Source of the DNA: Guadua angustifolia
Taxonomy: Eukaryota > Streptophyta > Magnoliopsida > Poales > Poaceae
Reading direction: 5' to 3'
Assembly: GCA_036346375.1 (NCBI GenBank)
Contig: JAYEVE010001380.1
Location: forward strand, 166,987 to 230,986
Length of the DNA: 64,000 nucleotides
In this document: piece by piece, positions 45,811 to 55,720 of the stretch
Numbering within the stretch: the stretch's first letter is position 1
How the letters are laid out: every line of letters starts with the position of its first letter
Made by a program: the position numbers and the translations under genes
The notes under the pieces: generated by a model
Database searches by the model: none
The model's input: only the letters and a program-made list of their open reading frames with translations
Told to the model about the DNA's origin: nothing

Positions 45811-46840
45811 AACTGTTAGGTATTGTATAAATTTCTTATCCACAACTATTATTAATCAAAAACCTAATTGCATTGGTTCCAGAAGTGCGTCCATAATTCA
45901 TACATACACTGTCTTAAAATATTTTAATATAGGTCACTAATGTTCATTTATATGAAAAACATCGCACATAAAAGTGAAATATCACGGATGTAGTTTTAAA
46001 ACACTTCCAAGATCATCCTATGCTAATGCCAGAAAAATGAATAAGTAATCCTGTTCAGTGTAGTCGTAAACTTAAATTCAAATCCGATTCCGATAATGTC
46101 AAATTTGTGATCATTTAAGCCTTTTAGGCTATCCATTAAACTTCTCGTCTAAATGCCATTATTATGCAAACTAGTTCGAAACACTCTCCACCACATGTAC
46201 TACCATAATATAGAAAAATATTCTATTTATAACTAGCTCGTATATAAATAATGCTCATAAAGCGACCTTCATGAATTAGTCGCGTTGAAAACTAGACTCA
46301 CTTAAGACTTCTCGATGGCTTGTAGAATAACTCGTCTAAATGACATTATTAGGGAAATTAGTTCATAAACACTCTCCATCATATGTACTACCATAATCTG
46401 GAAAAATATTCTATTTACAACTTACTCGTGTATAAATATCATTTCTTTAAAACGACCTTCATGAATTAAGTAAACACAAAATTAGGTCACTTAAGACTTT
46501 TTTGGCTTGTAGAATAACTCATCTAAATGGAAATCTTATTTACAACCTAATTACATTTATCCTAAATTATCAAATCGACAACAAATATTCCTCTGCAGAA
46601 CTAATAAAATTGAATCGCTCGCAAATCATCTAATCGATAACTCATCTATTACTCTAAAACCCTAATTGCATTTGCCCTAAATCATCTAGTCCACAACTAT
46701 TTACTCTAAAATGCTAATTAAATTGATCTCTAAGTCATCAAATATGCAACTAGTCTATTCTATTTAATCTAATCACTACATTATATATCTACAACTAAAA
46801 TACACAAAAAAAATCATACCTGTGGCAGATCTGAATTCTT
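45811..46840. other. AT-rich region upstream of mudrA with a 187-bp tandem repeat
   Basis: This would hold the mudrA promoter. At 46100-46540 CTCGTCTAAATG recurs at 46144 and 46331, with a diverged third start at 46518, a constant 187-bp spacing. Each unit includes ACACTCTCCA(C/T)CA(C/T)ATGTACTAC. Related sequence lies inverted at 61250-61640. Confidence 0.6.
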
Positions 46841-46849
46841 GCCTCCCCT

Positions 46850-46975
46850 CTTCTTCTTCTTCTTCTTCCTCCTCCTTCCTCCTCCCTCTCTTCCTCCTCC
46901 CTCTCTCCCTCCTCTTTTTCCTCTCCTCTTTCCTCTCTTCCTCTCCTCTCCTCCTCTTTCTCTCCCTCGTGCGCA
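46850..46975. repeat. CTT/CCT polypyrimidine microsatellite
   Basis: An almost pure pyrimidine run on the plus strand (CTTCTTCTTCTTCCTCCTCC and similar). It creates the Ser/Pro- or Glu/Arg-rich frames seen on both strands. It lies just inside the MULE's right TIR. Confidence 0.85.
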
Positions 46976-47039
46976 CGACCGCTGCTGCTGTTGCTCTTCC
47001 TTCGCCCGAATGGAGAAGAAGAGCCGCGGGACCCCTTTT

Positions 47040-47275
47040 AATGGTCTCTGTCGCGTCGCTCTGTCGCCAAATGAAATGGCGACAGAGAAGGCGACAAGCC
47101 TCTATCGCCAATCCATTTGGCGACAGAGAGATTTCGCCATTTAAAATGGCGACAAACCCTTTGTCGCCAAATGGACTGGCGACAGAGAGGTAGTTTTGCA
47201 ATTTTTATTTTCGATCTATTATTTTTGTAAATTTGTATAAAAATAATATTATTTAAAAAAAAATTCTAGCTAGCA
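47040..47275. repeat. right terminal inverted repeat of the MULE
   Basis: The reverse complement of 28007-28262, including CCATTTGGCGACAAAGGGTT in opposite orientation and the same AT-rich outer part. Palindromes such as GTCGCCAAATGAAATGGCGA (47064-47083) recur here too. Confidence 0.85.
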
Positions 47276-48626
47276 CTGTGGGATCATGCACGACAGCGGG
47301 AAGATGAGTTGTCGCGCTCAGCTGCTCGCCCATTAGTGACTACACAAGCCCACACGCACCTGCATATGCCAACGTGCCATGCACACCTAGGCCCACGCAC
47401 GACTGCTCCTGCATGAGATCGCCTGCCCCTGTGCGCTCGCCTACAAGCTCCACGCTCGCCGTGCACGAAAGGGTGTCGTTGTCGCAATTGCCGTGTGTGG
47501 AAGTGTGTCACTGCTGCAATTGCCATACGCGGAAGCAAGTCCCATACTGCTTAGCCACGGCAACGTGGTGGGCCCGACTGCCTTCTGCTCCTGGTCATTA
47601 TCCACACTGCCAACCTACTTCTGAACTACATGATCGTGATAGGTAACATATATTCTCTATTTAATCTTTTGTATTTGAATAAAAGGCCAATTTTACAAAA
47701 ACTAGTTGCACGGATACCAATTCTGCAAAAATAATACGCCGAAGGGCTACTTCGTTAAAAATTCTCCAAGCTGCAGGCTACAGCACGTGCGCTAGTTGGC
47801 TTCGTAGTCCGTGACGTCTCGTCGCCAATGTTGTTTGCAGTAGTAGTTTGTCGCTAGTCCACGTGTCTATAGCTGATTGCCTCTGAATTTGCTTTTAATT
47901 TTCTCACTTCACAAATGGATGTGATATTTGTAAGAAGCTCGACGGTGTCTGCAAATGTAGAAATTTGGATTTTAATCTTTTATCTATAAAAAATAGCTGA
48001 TTGCCCCTGACGTGATGGCCTCTACCTCAAAAATTGATGCATCCATCCATGTTCCAGACGGCAGAAAACATGTGGGCAGAGTTTTTACTATTCCTAAGGA
48101 CTATACTAAGGTATCATTAAATTATTTTTAATTTTTATATCTCTATTCTTTAATGTTTTATGCCTATTAATATTAATCTCATATATATTTTAGTACACCT
48201 AGAGAATAGCAAAATATCTCCGAACGAAGTATGTTACCTCAACCCGGTACTGGTAGACTAGGCGAAAAGTTTAGCTCGCTCGGGCTGAAGTGGAGGGCTG
48301 GTCTGGTTCCGTTGCCATCTGATCCAAATGGTTCTACGGGATCACAGGAGAGAAGATTTTAAGATTCTACGATGCACGTACGGTCTGGCATAACTAATTG
48401 CATTGGACGGCGACCTACGCTGGTTCTGCACTATCACGAGCTATGCAGCGCGAGCAACTCACCACGAAGCTTCCCTTCACTTCAGTGGAAAAAATAACCT
48501 TGGCCGAAAGACCAGTTGAATCAAACACTTCAGCAAGATCAGTACCACTTCCCAAATCCATTCTGCACCAGCTCTCCGCCGCGCGAATCATCCCAAAAAA
48601 AAAAAAATCCCGTCCAGTTTGGCCCC
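47276..48626. other. intergenic region and presumed promoter of the PGG gene
   Basis: 47280-47640 is GC-richer and unassigned; 47690-48400 is AT-rich. No clear element. In-frame sequence upstream of 48627 (from 48516) is open but lacks PGG-family features and is read as 5' UTR. Confidence 0.4.
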
Positions 48627-49558
48627 ATGTCCGTGGAAATACCCATGGATCCTATTCCTACCTGCAGCCCGCCTCCGGCCGCCGGCGCCATCGACGACGC
48701 CACGGAGGAGCCGTCGGCCGTGGCCAATCCAGTCCCCGTCCTCATATCTCCCATCGTACCCGTCGCTGCTGACGGTGCGGCTACCACGGCGCTTCCCCCG
48801 GCGTACACCGGCGTGCTGTACCTGCACCACAAGTCGCCGCTGGGGCAGCAGCACATGGACGACCCCAAGAAGAAGCGGGAGAAGTGGCTCAAGGAGATGC
48901 GCGGCTGGCTCATGGTGCTCGCGGTGCTTGCTGCCTCGGTCACCTACCAGGCCGGCCTCAACCCTCCCGGTGGCTTCTGGCAGCAGGACGACGACCAGGG
49001 CCACGTCGCCGGCACGCCGGTCCTCGAGTCCAAGTTCCCGAAACGGTAATTGACCACAAGAACTTGACTTATTAAAGGAAAATTCATCTAATTAATGTGC
49101 TTTGCACCCTACCATTAGGATGAGTATTAATTCGCTTAATTACACCTTAACAAAAGAGATGTTATTACTACAGGTACAACTTGTTCTTCTACTTCAACGC
49201 GACGGCGTTCGTGACGTCGGTGGTGATCATCATCCTACTGATGAACGAGTCCTTCTACCACTCGGAGGTGAAGGTGGAGGCGTTGGAGATCATCGTCGTG
49301 CTCGACATGGTGGGCCTCATGGGTGCCTACATCGCCGGCTGCCCCCGCACGGTGTCCTCCTCCATCTACATCATCGTGCTCACCGTCGTCGTCTTCCTCT
49401 ACGTCGTCTACACGGCGCAGTTCCTGCCCAAGATCTGGAGCCTTGTCGTCCACGTGCCGTGCGTGCACGACGCGGCCCAGGGCGGCGCGCTGTCCGTGCC
49501 ACACCTCATCCTCGAGCAGGCCAAGATCGACCGGTCCAAGTCCGCGCCGCCGACCTAG
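48627..49558 (+). CDS. PGG-domain membrane protein, two exons
   Basis: CDS join(48627..49045, 49174..49558), 267 residues. The donor CG|GTAATT and acceptor TACAG|GTACAAC join Lys-Arg to Tyr in frame. Residues 1-60 are Pro/Ala-rich and probably cytosolic. A basic patch KKKREKWLKEMRG precedes the PGG domain, which has WLMVLAVLAASVTYQAGLN followed by PPGGFWQ, the signature that names the family. Four hydrophobic segments lie at about 94-112, 143-163, 173-194 and 203-224. PGG domains usually end ankyrin-repeat proteins (ACD6/ITN1-like) of the plasma membrane or ER in stress and defence signalling. This one has no ankyrin repeats and is a stand-alone PGG protein, a type common in grasses. I chose the 48627 ATG because the protein sequence becomes GC-rich and domain-like there. 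No frame damage seen. Confidence 0.85.
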
Positions 49559-49880
49559 TTGCCTCGCTGCTGTGTGTCTCCTTTTTCTGGACGTGCTTTT
49601 AGTAGTTCTTGTTCATCCACTGTGGGTGTGTAGTTTCCTTGTATCTCCGTTGGAAAAAAATTTATGATTAGTTAACCATCACGATCTACCTAGTAATGTT
49701 CAAGGATTCGAATTTCGTTTTGGAAAAAATTTCGCCGGTGATTGAAATCCGAAATTTCGGTGAAATTTCGTTATTTCGGACGAAATCTGTTCAAAATTTA
49801 AAAAGAAAAATTCAATTCCGGTTTTTTTATTACCAAAATTTCAGTAAAAAAAATCTGAAATGTTGGCCGAAATTTCTGAA
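49559..49880. other. 3' UTR of the PGG gene and AT-rich spacer
   Basis: Follows the TAG stop. From about 49720 the sequence is dominated by GAAATTTCGG-type words with no coding sense. Confidence 0.4.
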
Positions 49881-50420
49881 ATTTCGATAAAATTCAACTG
49901 ATTAAAAAATAGTTCAAACGATGTTAGAAAATTTTTAAAATTTTTTTTAAGGTTCCTGACATGTCAGAGATGTTCTTATGAAATTTGCAAGTAATTATCA
50001 GATTTGTGGAATTTTTAAAAATTCAAATATTGGTACTATCCAGATAAAATGTTGACCGACAAGTTTAAACTGGATGAAAAATAGTACAAACGACGTTAGA
50101 AAATTTTGAATTTTTTTGTGCATGATTCTGATGAATAACTAATGTTTTAATAAAATTTTCAGATGGTAATCAAGAATCAATCATTTTTAAAAATTCGGGC
50201 AGTGCTACTATCACGATAAAAGCCTTCTTGGCAAATTTGAGCGAGAATGAAAAATAGTCCAAACCACGTTAGCAAATTTTGGAAATTTTTGTGGAAGGTC
50301 TTGATGTATCACTAATATTTTTATAAAAGTTTCATATGATTATCATACCTAAAGAAATTCCAAAAATTTCGGCGATGCTATGTCACGATAAAAGACCGAT
50401 AATCATTACATAGATTTGCT
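49881..50420. repeat. 172-bp tandem repeat, about three units
   Basis: The phrase AATAGT(T/A/C)CAAAC(G/C)A(T/C)GTTAG recurs at 49909, 50081 and 50253, spaced exactly 172 bp. The rest of each unit is alignable (a step near CACGATAAAAG, a run of A/T, then AGT.CAAAC). The first and last units are diverged or partial. Confidence 0.75.
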
Positions 50421-50934
50421 TTAGCGATAAAAGAAGGTTTAAAATTTATAAAAATTTTACAGAAGGGTGATAAGAAAATTCTAAAGATATCATAAAAATT
50501 TGGAATCATGACACTTCAATGAATTTATAAAATTCGACAAGGAATAGTAGCATTTATGTTCTTTCTCTTTTTGATACTTGAAATATAATAAAAAATAAAG
50601 TTCAGTGATTGCATAGATTTGATTGACCAAACAAACAAAGTATAATTTTTTTAAAAAATTTTATAGAATGGTACTGAGTTAATTATTAATCTCTCATAAA
50701 AATTTTAGATCATGATCACACTCGAGAAAATTTATAAAAATCCAACAAGGTTACTGTCCCAATTATGTTCATTCTGTTTTTGATTTTTTAAAGATAATAA
50801 ATGAAGTTCAATTATTTTGAAAATTTTCATGTATGATCCTACACTACTAAAGCAACATAGGCTTGCTTTCTCAGTTGACTATTCTTCGTAGGATGCAGAT
50901 TTCACAGGCAGTCGTTTGGGAATGTGGACATAGG
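50421..50934. other. AT-rich spacer between the tandem repeat and the hAT remnant
   Basis: Contains two weaker related blocks (TAAAAATTTTACAGAAGGGTG near 50436 and TTTATAGAATGGTACTGAG near 50660). Otherwise nothing recognised. Confidence 0.4.
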
Positions 50935-51775
50935 CGTATGCACCAGGGGGGCGTAGGTGGGCTAGAGCCCCACCTGTGCCCCCCCTCCCCTCCCCTCTAA
51001 GTTAGATAAATTTAAGAAAAATTCGTTTATAAATTTAGAGAAGCTACCGAGTTAAACAATTGGTTCAGTAAATTTTTGATAGAGCTTTTGAGATGCATTA
51101 CTTGTCTAGACCTAAGAAATTCATTTGCAAATTTTGAACATAGTAGATTTTTTCGGCTTTCAGAGATTTATTCAGATGATTTCTCATCATATGATCGTGT
51201 GGTTTTGAAAGCAAAACTTGACTTATTCATTGATGACTTGAGAAGAGAAGAATTTTCAAGTTGTGATGAATTTGCTAGTCTCGCGGTGATGATGGTTGAA
51301 GCAAAAAAGCATGTTGTTTATCCATTAGTCTATAGGCTTATTGAATTAGTATTAGTTTTACCTGTGGGTACAGCTACAGTTGAAAGAGCTTTCTCGGTAA
51401 TGAAGATTATCAAGACAGATTTGCGTAATAAGATAAGTGATGACTGGTTAAATGATCTCATGGTATACTACATCAAACGAGACATATTTTCCAAGATAGA
51501 CATGGAAGATATTTTGTAACATTTTCAAAACATAAAAACCGTAAATATCAACTATTAACTCTTAAGAAGCAATGATCGATGCGTTTTTTTCTTTGTAATG
51601 TTACGTATTTATATTATATGCGATTGTTAGATAAGTGTTGATATTTTTATATTATATATATCATTATGTCATGTTCTATGTCATGAAAAAAACTATATAT
51701 ATTAATATATTATATATATTAGTTTAGAGGTCTCAATTTAGCCCTCTCCTTTCTAAGTTTTTGGATCGCCACTGA
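50935..51775 (+). mobile_element. hAT transposon 3' remnant
   Basis: Contains the transposase tail frame 51076-51519 and closes with a TCGCCACTG-type phrase seen at the ends of many plant hAT relics. The left edge begins near GCACCAGGGGGGCGTAGGTG. No 5' half of a transposase is present. Confidence 0.55.
51076..51519 (+). pseudogene. hAT-family transposase C-terminal fragment
   Basis: A 147-codon open frame ending in TAA. Residues about 95-140 (LPVGTATVERAFSVMKIIKT, then DLRNKISDDWLNDLMVYYI) match the hAT dimerisation domain of zinc-finger (TTF/ZMYM5-like, DUF4371) transposases. The RNase H-like catalytic part is missing upstream, so it cannot transpose. The frame itself is open, which suggests fairly recent insertion or domesticated-like constraint; recent insertion is the simpler reading. 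Confidence 0.8.
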
Positions 51776-52059
51776 ATGTGGATATCTCATTTATTGACAG
51801 TTGTAATGTAGAAAATGTTCTTTGCAATAGCTACAGGTTAGTATAGAAGAGCAGTGGAATAGGATTTGCTTGTAATGTTATTAGATGGTAGAACTTGTTG
51901 CCAACTCAGTATGGCCTTGTGTCCCCCGAATTTCATGGTGCGTACCCTTGGGAAGGCCAGAGGTTGTGACATATCTCTGTTAGCATTCTTTTGCAGAAAT
52001 AGTGATTATGTGTAACTCATGTAGAAATGTTGTACACAATAAACCAATGGATCTTGGGT
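51776..52059. other. unassigned spacer
   Basis: No gene recognised. Confidence 0.4.
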
Positions 52060-52600
52060 TGTATAACTAACGCGAGCCAAAAGAAAAAAAAAATCCTGTA
52101 ATCTGCAGTTCACCACGCAGGCTGACAGAATGGGCAGGAACCATGATTCGACGACAATCCCCGGCGCTGTAATCTGTCTGCCGTCCAGATTTTGCGCTGC
52201 AGCGAAAGCCGTACAAAAAACATGCACTTTGCAGTGTCTTGCCACCTAGAAAAAATTCCAAGCCACAGAAGGTATCCTCGATTTCGGGATGCGGCTTTGA
52301 TGTGCTGACTTTGCGGAGTACTGACATATCCTCGATTTCGGGATGCGGCTGGACACTTGGAAGGCACTCCCAAAGTCTGCTGTATTGGACGAGAACCTGG
52401 GCAGTGTGGCCCTCTTGAATATCTCTGATCCATTCTCTCTTGCATGTTTCTTCTGAAGATCGTCGAAAGAAGAGCAGGGGCAAGGTATTCAATTGTATGG
52501 CCATCCAACCAGCGATCGGACCAGAATAGGGACAGGTTGCCATCCCCTACCCGAATCTGCGTAGAAACCTCAAAATATTTCAAGCACACAAAACTCGATC
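52060..52600 (-). pseudogene. LINE reverse-transcriptase C-terminal fragment
   Basis: The 159-codon minus-strand frame (52589-52110) reads VGDGNLSLFWSDRWLDG and HTIEYLAPALL, the linker after the RT of plant LINE ORF2. Through frame changes it then gives FVRLSLQRKIWTADRLQRRG and GSCPFC, the zf-RVT start. WIRDIQEG and VQYSRLWECL lie in the second frame. A 24-bp direct repeat (52273-52296 and 52327-52350, 54 bp apart) duplicates the HPEIED codons. Truncated on both sides. Confidence 0.8.
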
Positions 52601-53010
52601 CGCTTTAGAGCTTGATTCAATTGAGTTCAAAATGTACGTATTTCTAATCCATGCATTGCAGCAAGGTTGGTAGGATTTAGATGCCTAGGGGCTTAGAAAA
52701 ATACAAATTGGTCATACATGCCAAACTTTCTTCTTCTTCTTTTTTTTTTGAGATGTAGCTCAAAGTTTAGCAGTTAAAAAAAGTTCAAAGTTTAAATTTC
52801 TCAGATGCAACCACCCTTAGAACATGATACACACAATTCTAGTCCCCAAGCAAGATGTGTATGATGCATTTACATGACCACTAGAACATGATACACACAT
52901 CTAACACCAAAGCAAAATGTGTGTGATACATTTACAAGACCAAAACCCTTTAGGGACATGATATGGGCGCCAGCAAGCAACCAGTGAATGTTGCCACAAC
53001 AGGGCAAAGC
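52601..53010 (-). other. 3' flank of the ALKBH2-like gene with a 64-bp tandem duplication
   Basis: AACATGATACACACA recurs at 52821 and 52885, and the following ~50 bp also align. Probably 3' UTR or just beyond it. Confidence 0.5.
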
Positions 53011-54987
53011 TTATGGTAGCACACGCCGGAAAGTCAGGTTGATCCTTGGTGAGGTCGCTTTTGCACGCTTGGGAACCGAGTGTTGCCAGTCTCGCTGAGT
53101 GTAGCCTCTCATCACGAGCAAGGAACCATGCTTCAGAAGAAAAGGATACTGCTGAGGGGCACTGACCTTGAGCCGCTTTCGAGCAGCTTCTCCAGAGGCA
53201 GTAGCAGCTGGTAGATGATTAACTTGAATCAATTTTGATGCTGCGATGGTCTACAGTCCAGACCCCAAAATCTGCTAATGGGGCTGCCTGTGTAGAACTA
53301 TCGTTAGTGTGCAGCATACCTTGTGATTTGGTAGGCTTCTTCCTTAGTAAGAACTCGCGTTCGCATCCAAATGTGACAGATGCTATCTCGGGAGTAGGTC
53401 CATAGAGTGGCTCATCATCCGCATGCCATGAAACGTAATCTGAACCTGTCTTGTATCTGTTCAGGAGCAAGCTGTTAAAATAGCTCCCTGGGAGGGCTTC
53501 ATGAACCTAAGGAACATACATGAATCAGCAAAGCACTAGAAAGGCTGAATCATCATCAAACGCAAACTACCGGATAGTTCTTAAATATTACAGCCAGCTA
53601 GTTTCTGCCAACTACATATAGCAATGTAAAGAATCACTTTGGCACCGCTCTTACCGCTTTCAAGATATCCTTGAGCACAGGGAATTCATCCCAAGAATGT
53701 GCCTGAGGCTGATGGCCGCTATACTTCAAATCTGTTAGGCCTTCATCTGCAACATAGCATGTATCTCTAGGCTGCAGAATAGTAAAAGGATCAGATACTT
53801 GGGCTAAAAGCTGTCACAAGGGTTATATTACCAATTTGACTTGTCATTAAATGAGAATAACATCAGAGAGCTAGTGGGGCTAGTAGCTTTGGAGACATAA
53901 CACATCGGAAACATTATTACAGTGGCACCAAGCCACCAACAATAGTCAGCCATCGTTGCACGTCAGAGCCGCTAGAATCGGTATCTGTTTATTTATGCCA
54001 AGTTGCATTCTGGCAAGCAAATTAGAAGGTCATCCTGCACTTCTCGTCAGCTGTCAAAACTAAACGAACTACCAATTCCACATAGACAAACCAATGGTTA
54101 ACTTTGATACGACGAACTAATATATGACGATGGATTACTTGCATGATCCCATTTCCTGATATTTTTGCTGACTCTGCTTTGCTATGCCAATTGCCCATAG
54201 ACTAGTTCTGTTTTCAGTGACAATCCAGTTTACATGAATTGCAATAGCTGTACATAGACACAGTAATTTTCTGAAATAAAATTTCAAGTCCTAAACCACA
54301 ATACACAATCAGATAACAGTAACGCCGCATGGAAACAACCTTGATCGACTTGACATAATCAGTTTTGTTACAGCTAAACACACCATTGCATATTGTATTG
54401 CTTGCCCCAAAAACGCACGTACACTACCCAAAAGCATGGACCACTGCTGAAGAGCTGAACCACCAGACCGATGACCCAACCCATCATCGCAAGATCTTAT
54501 TTTTCCTCCAATAAACACCAATCGTGCACCAGACCTAAGAACTTATCTTACAAGATTAGCACTTAATTTCTTCAAGAATGTAAAAAAAAAACAGCAGAGC
54601 CACCAAATTGCGCACAAGAATTAGAATCCAACAATGTTCTGTTTCAATGTTAGAATCCAACAAAGTTAACGCCAGGAACCCCCCAAGCTTAACCGAACGC
54701 GGCGCAAGAAATGGTCAATGGGAGATGGAGATGGCGCCGACCTGGACGGCGGAGCGGCCGAAGACGCGGATGGTCGGGCGCGTCCACGGGATGCGCTTGT
54801 CGAGGTAGTCGAACCACTCCCACGCCGTCTCCCGCGCCACGAACCGTGGGACGTGCACCACCTCGCTGCCGCCGCCCAGGTCCGTCACCTCCCGCCGCGG
54901 CTCCGGTTTCTTCGCTTCTCCCTCCCCCGTCGCCTCGCCGGGGTAGGGGTCTGGGTTTGGGCCGTGGAGCTGGAGCCGCGAGGCCAT
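53011..54987 (-). CDS. ALKBH2: ALKBH2-type DNA oxidative demethylase, four exons
   Basis: CDS complement(join(53011..53207, 53320..53506, 53655..53771, 54742..54987)), 248 residues, every junction GT-AG and in frame. The protein is an AlkB-family Fe(II)/2-oxoglutarate dioxygenase, which removes 1-methyladenine and 3-methylcytosine from DNA in the nucleus. Exon 1 has IPWTRPTIRVFGRSAVQ, exon 2 starts PRDTCYVAD. Exon 3 has LLLNRYKTGSDYVSWHADDE with iron ligands His149 and Asp151. Exon 4 has LLKHGSLLVMRGYTQRDWQH with third ligand His226, then PRINLTFRRV with the 2OG-binding Arg238 and Arg244. All catalytic residues are present and length is normal for plant ALKBH2. The start at 54987 (MASRLQLHG) is preferred over an in-frame ATG at 55086, whose extension looks like 5' UTR. 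Intron 1 is ~970 bp. Confidence 0.92.
53772..54741 (-). other. first intron of ALKBH2
   Basis: Bounded by CAG|GTCGGC and CTGCAG|CCTAG on the minus strand. No transposon or other gene recognised inside. Confidence 0.75.
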
Positions 54988-55087
54988 TGATGACACGGCG
55001 GGAAGAGAAGGGATGGGAAGCGGCGGTGGATGGGGGCGGTAAACAGCAGCAGCTTTATACGGCGGCCGCGTGAAGGCGGATTCCAAT

Positions 55088-55720
55088 TTTACGTAAAAGA
55101 CAGAAGGAGACAGGACTCAGACCGTAGTAACTAACCGAATTAATCGACCAAGAATTTGTCATTTCTATGAGCCCAACAAATTACACCACGACTGTAGCTG
55201 ACAGACCTAACACAACACATTGAGTTACCCTAACACGATGTTAATTAGATTAACAACAGTTTGGCAGAACATTCTAAACTCTCTAGCAACTCGAACTTAC
55301 TAAATCGAGATTAAAAATTGAAGATCTGACAGCATTGATTTATCGTGAAAATTAAACAAAAATCGCTAAAAATCAAAGGGTTTTGAAATCAAACGGTTTT
55401 ACAAAATTCAAAACAAAAATCGAAAATTGATGGTTTTTGACCAAAAATCGACAGGCAAATTGAAATTTTCTTGCGGCCGATTTTTTGATCGATTTTCATT
55501 GATTTTCGGTTTACTTGACATAAAATTTTCTGAATTTTTATTTTTTTTGAGTTTGACTAGTTTACCGATCGGTTTAGAATTTCAAACCAACTCGTCTGAT
55601 CGATTTTAAATCGATTTTATTAACCCTACTGCCAAGAAGCATGAGACTTTTACTAAAATTTACATTAAACTAGTATCACTTTCGAGAATGATATAAAGTC
55701 TTGCCAGCTACGTAGATGCA
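55088..55720. other. AT-rich sequence upstream of ALKBH2
   Basis: 55360-55620 is dense in AAAATCG/CGATTTT words that make weak inverted repeats. No gene seen. Confidence 0.4.

Larger units (their letters stand above)
28007..47275 (-). mobile_element. large MULE with mudrA and PMD genes, split by a copia element
   Basis: Both ends carry the same ~80-bp AT-rich outer part in inverted orientation: GGCTAGCACAATTTTTTTAA, then AATAATATTATTTTTATACA, at the left, and its reverse complement ending TTCTAGCTAGCA at the right. A palindrome-rich inner part follows (TIRs 28007-28262 and about 47040-47275). Inside are a mudrA-type transposase relic and a plant mobile domain gene relic, both minus strand, and an 11.2 kb copia element. 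The host element would be ~8.1 kb without it. A clean 9-bp target duplication is not evident. Frameshifts in both genes mean it is no longer autonomous. Confidence 0.8.

Noticed and set aside
46776..47201. Arg/Glu-rich minus-strand and Ser/Leu/Pro-rich plus-strand frames
   Set aside because: They result from the CTT/CCT microsatellite and the MULE TIR palindromes.
48619..49053. Arg/Ser/Pro-rich 144-codon plus-strand frame and overlapping minus-strand frames
   Set aside because: Shadow frames of the PGG gene exon 1 caused by high GC at third positions.
54711..55073. Arg-rich 120-codon and 90-codon plus-strand frames
   Set aside because: Antisense shadows of ALKBH2 exon 1; they lack start context and family features.
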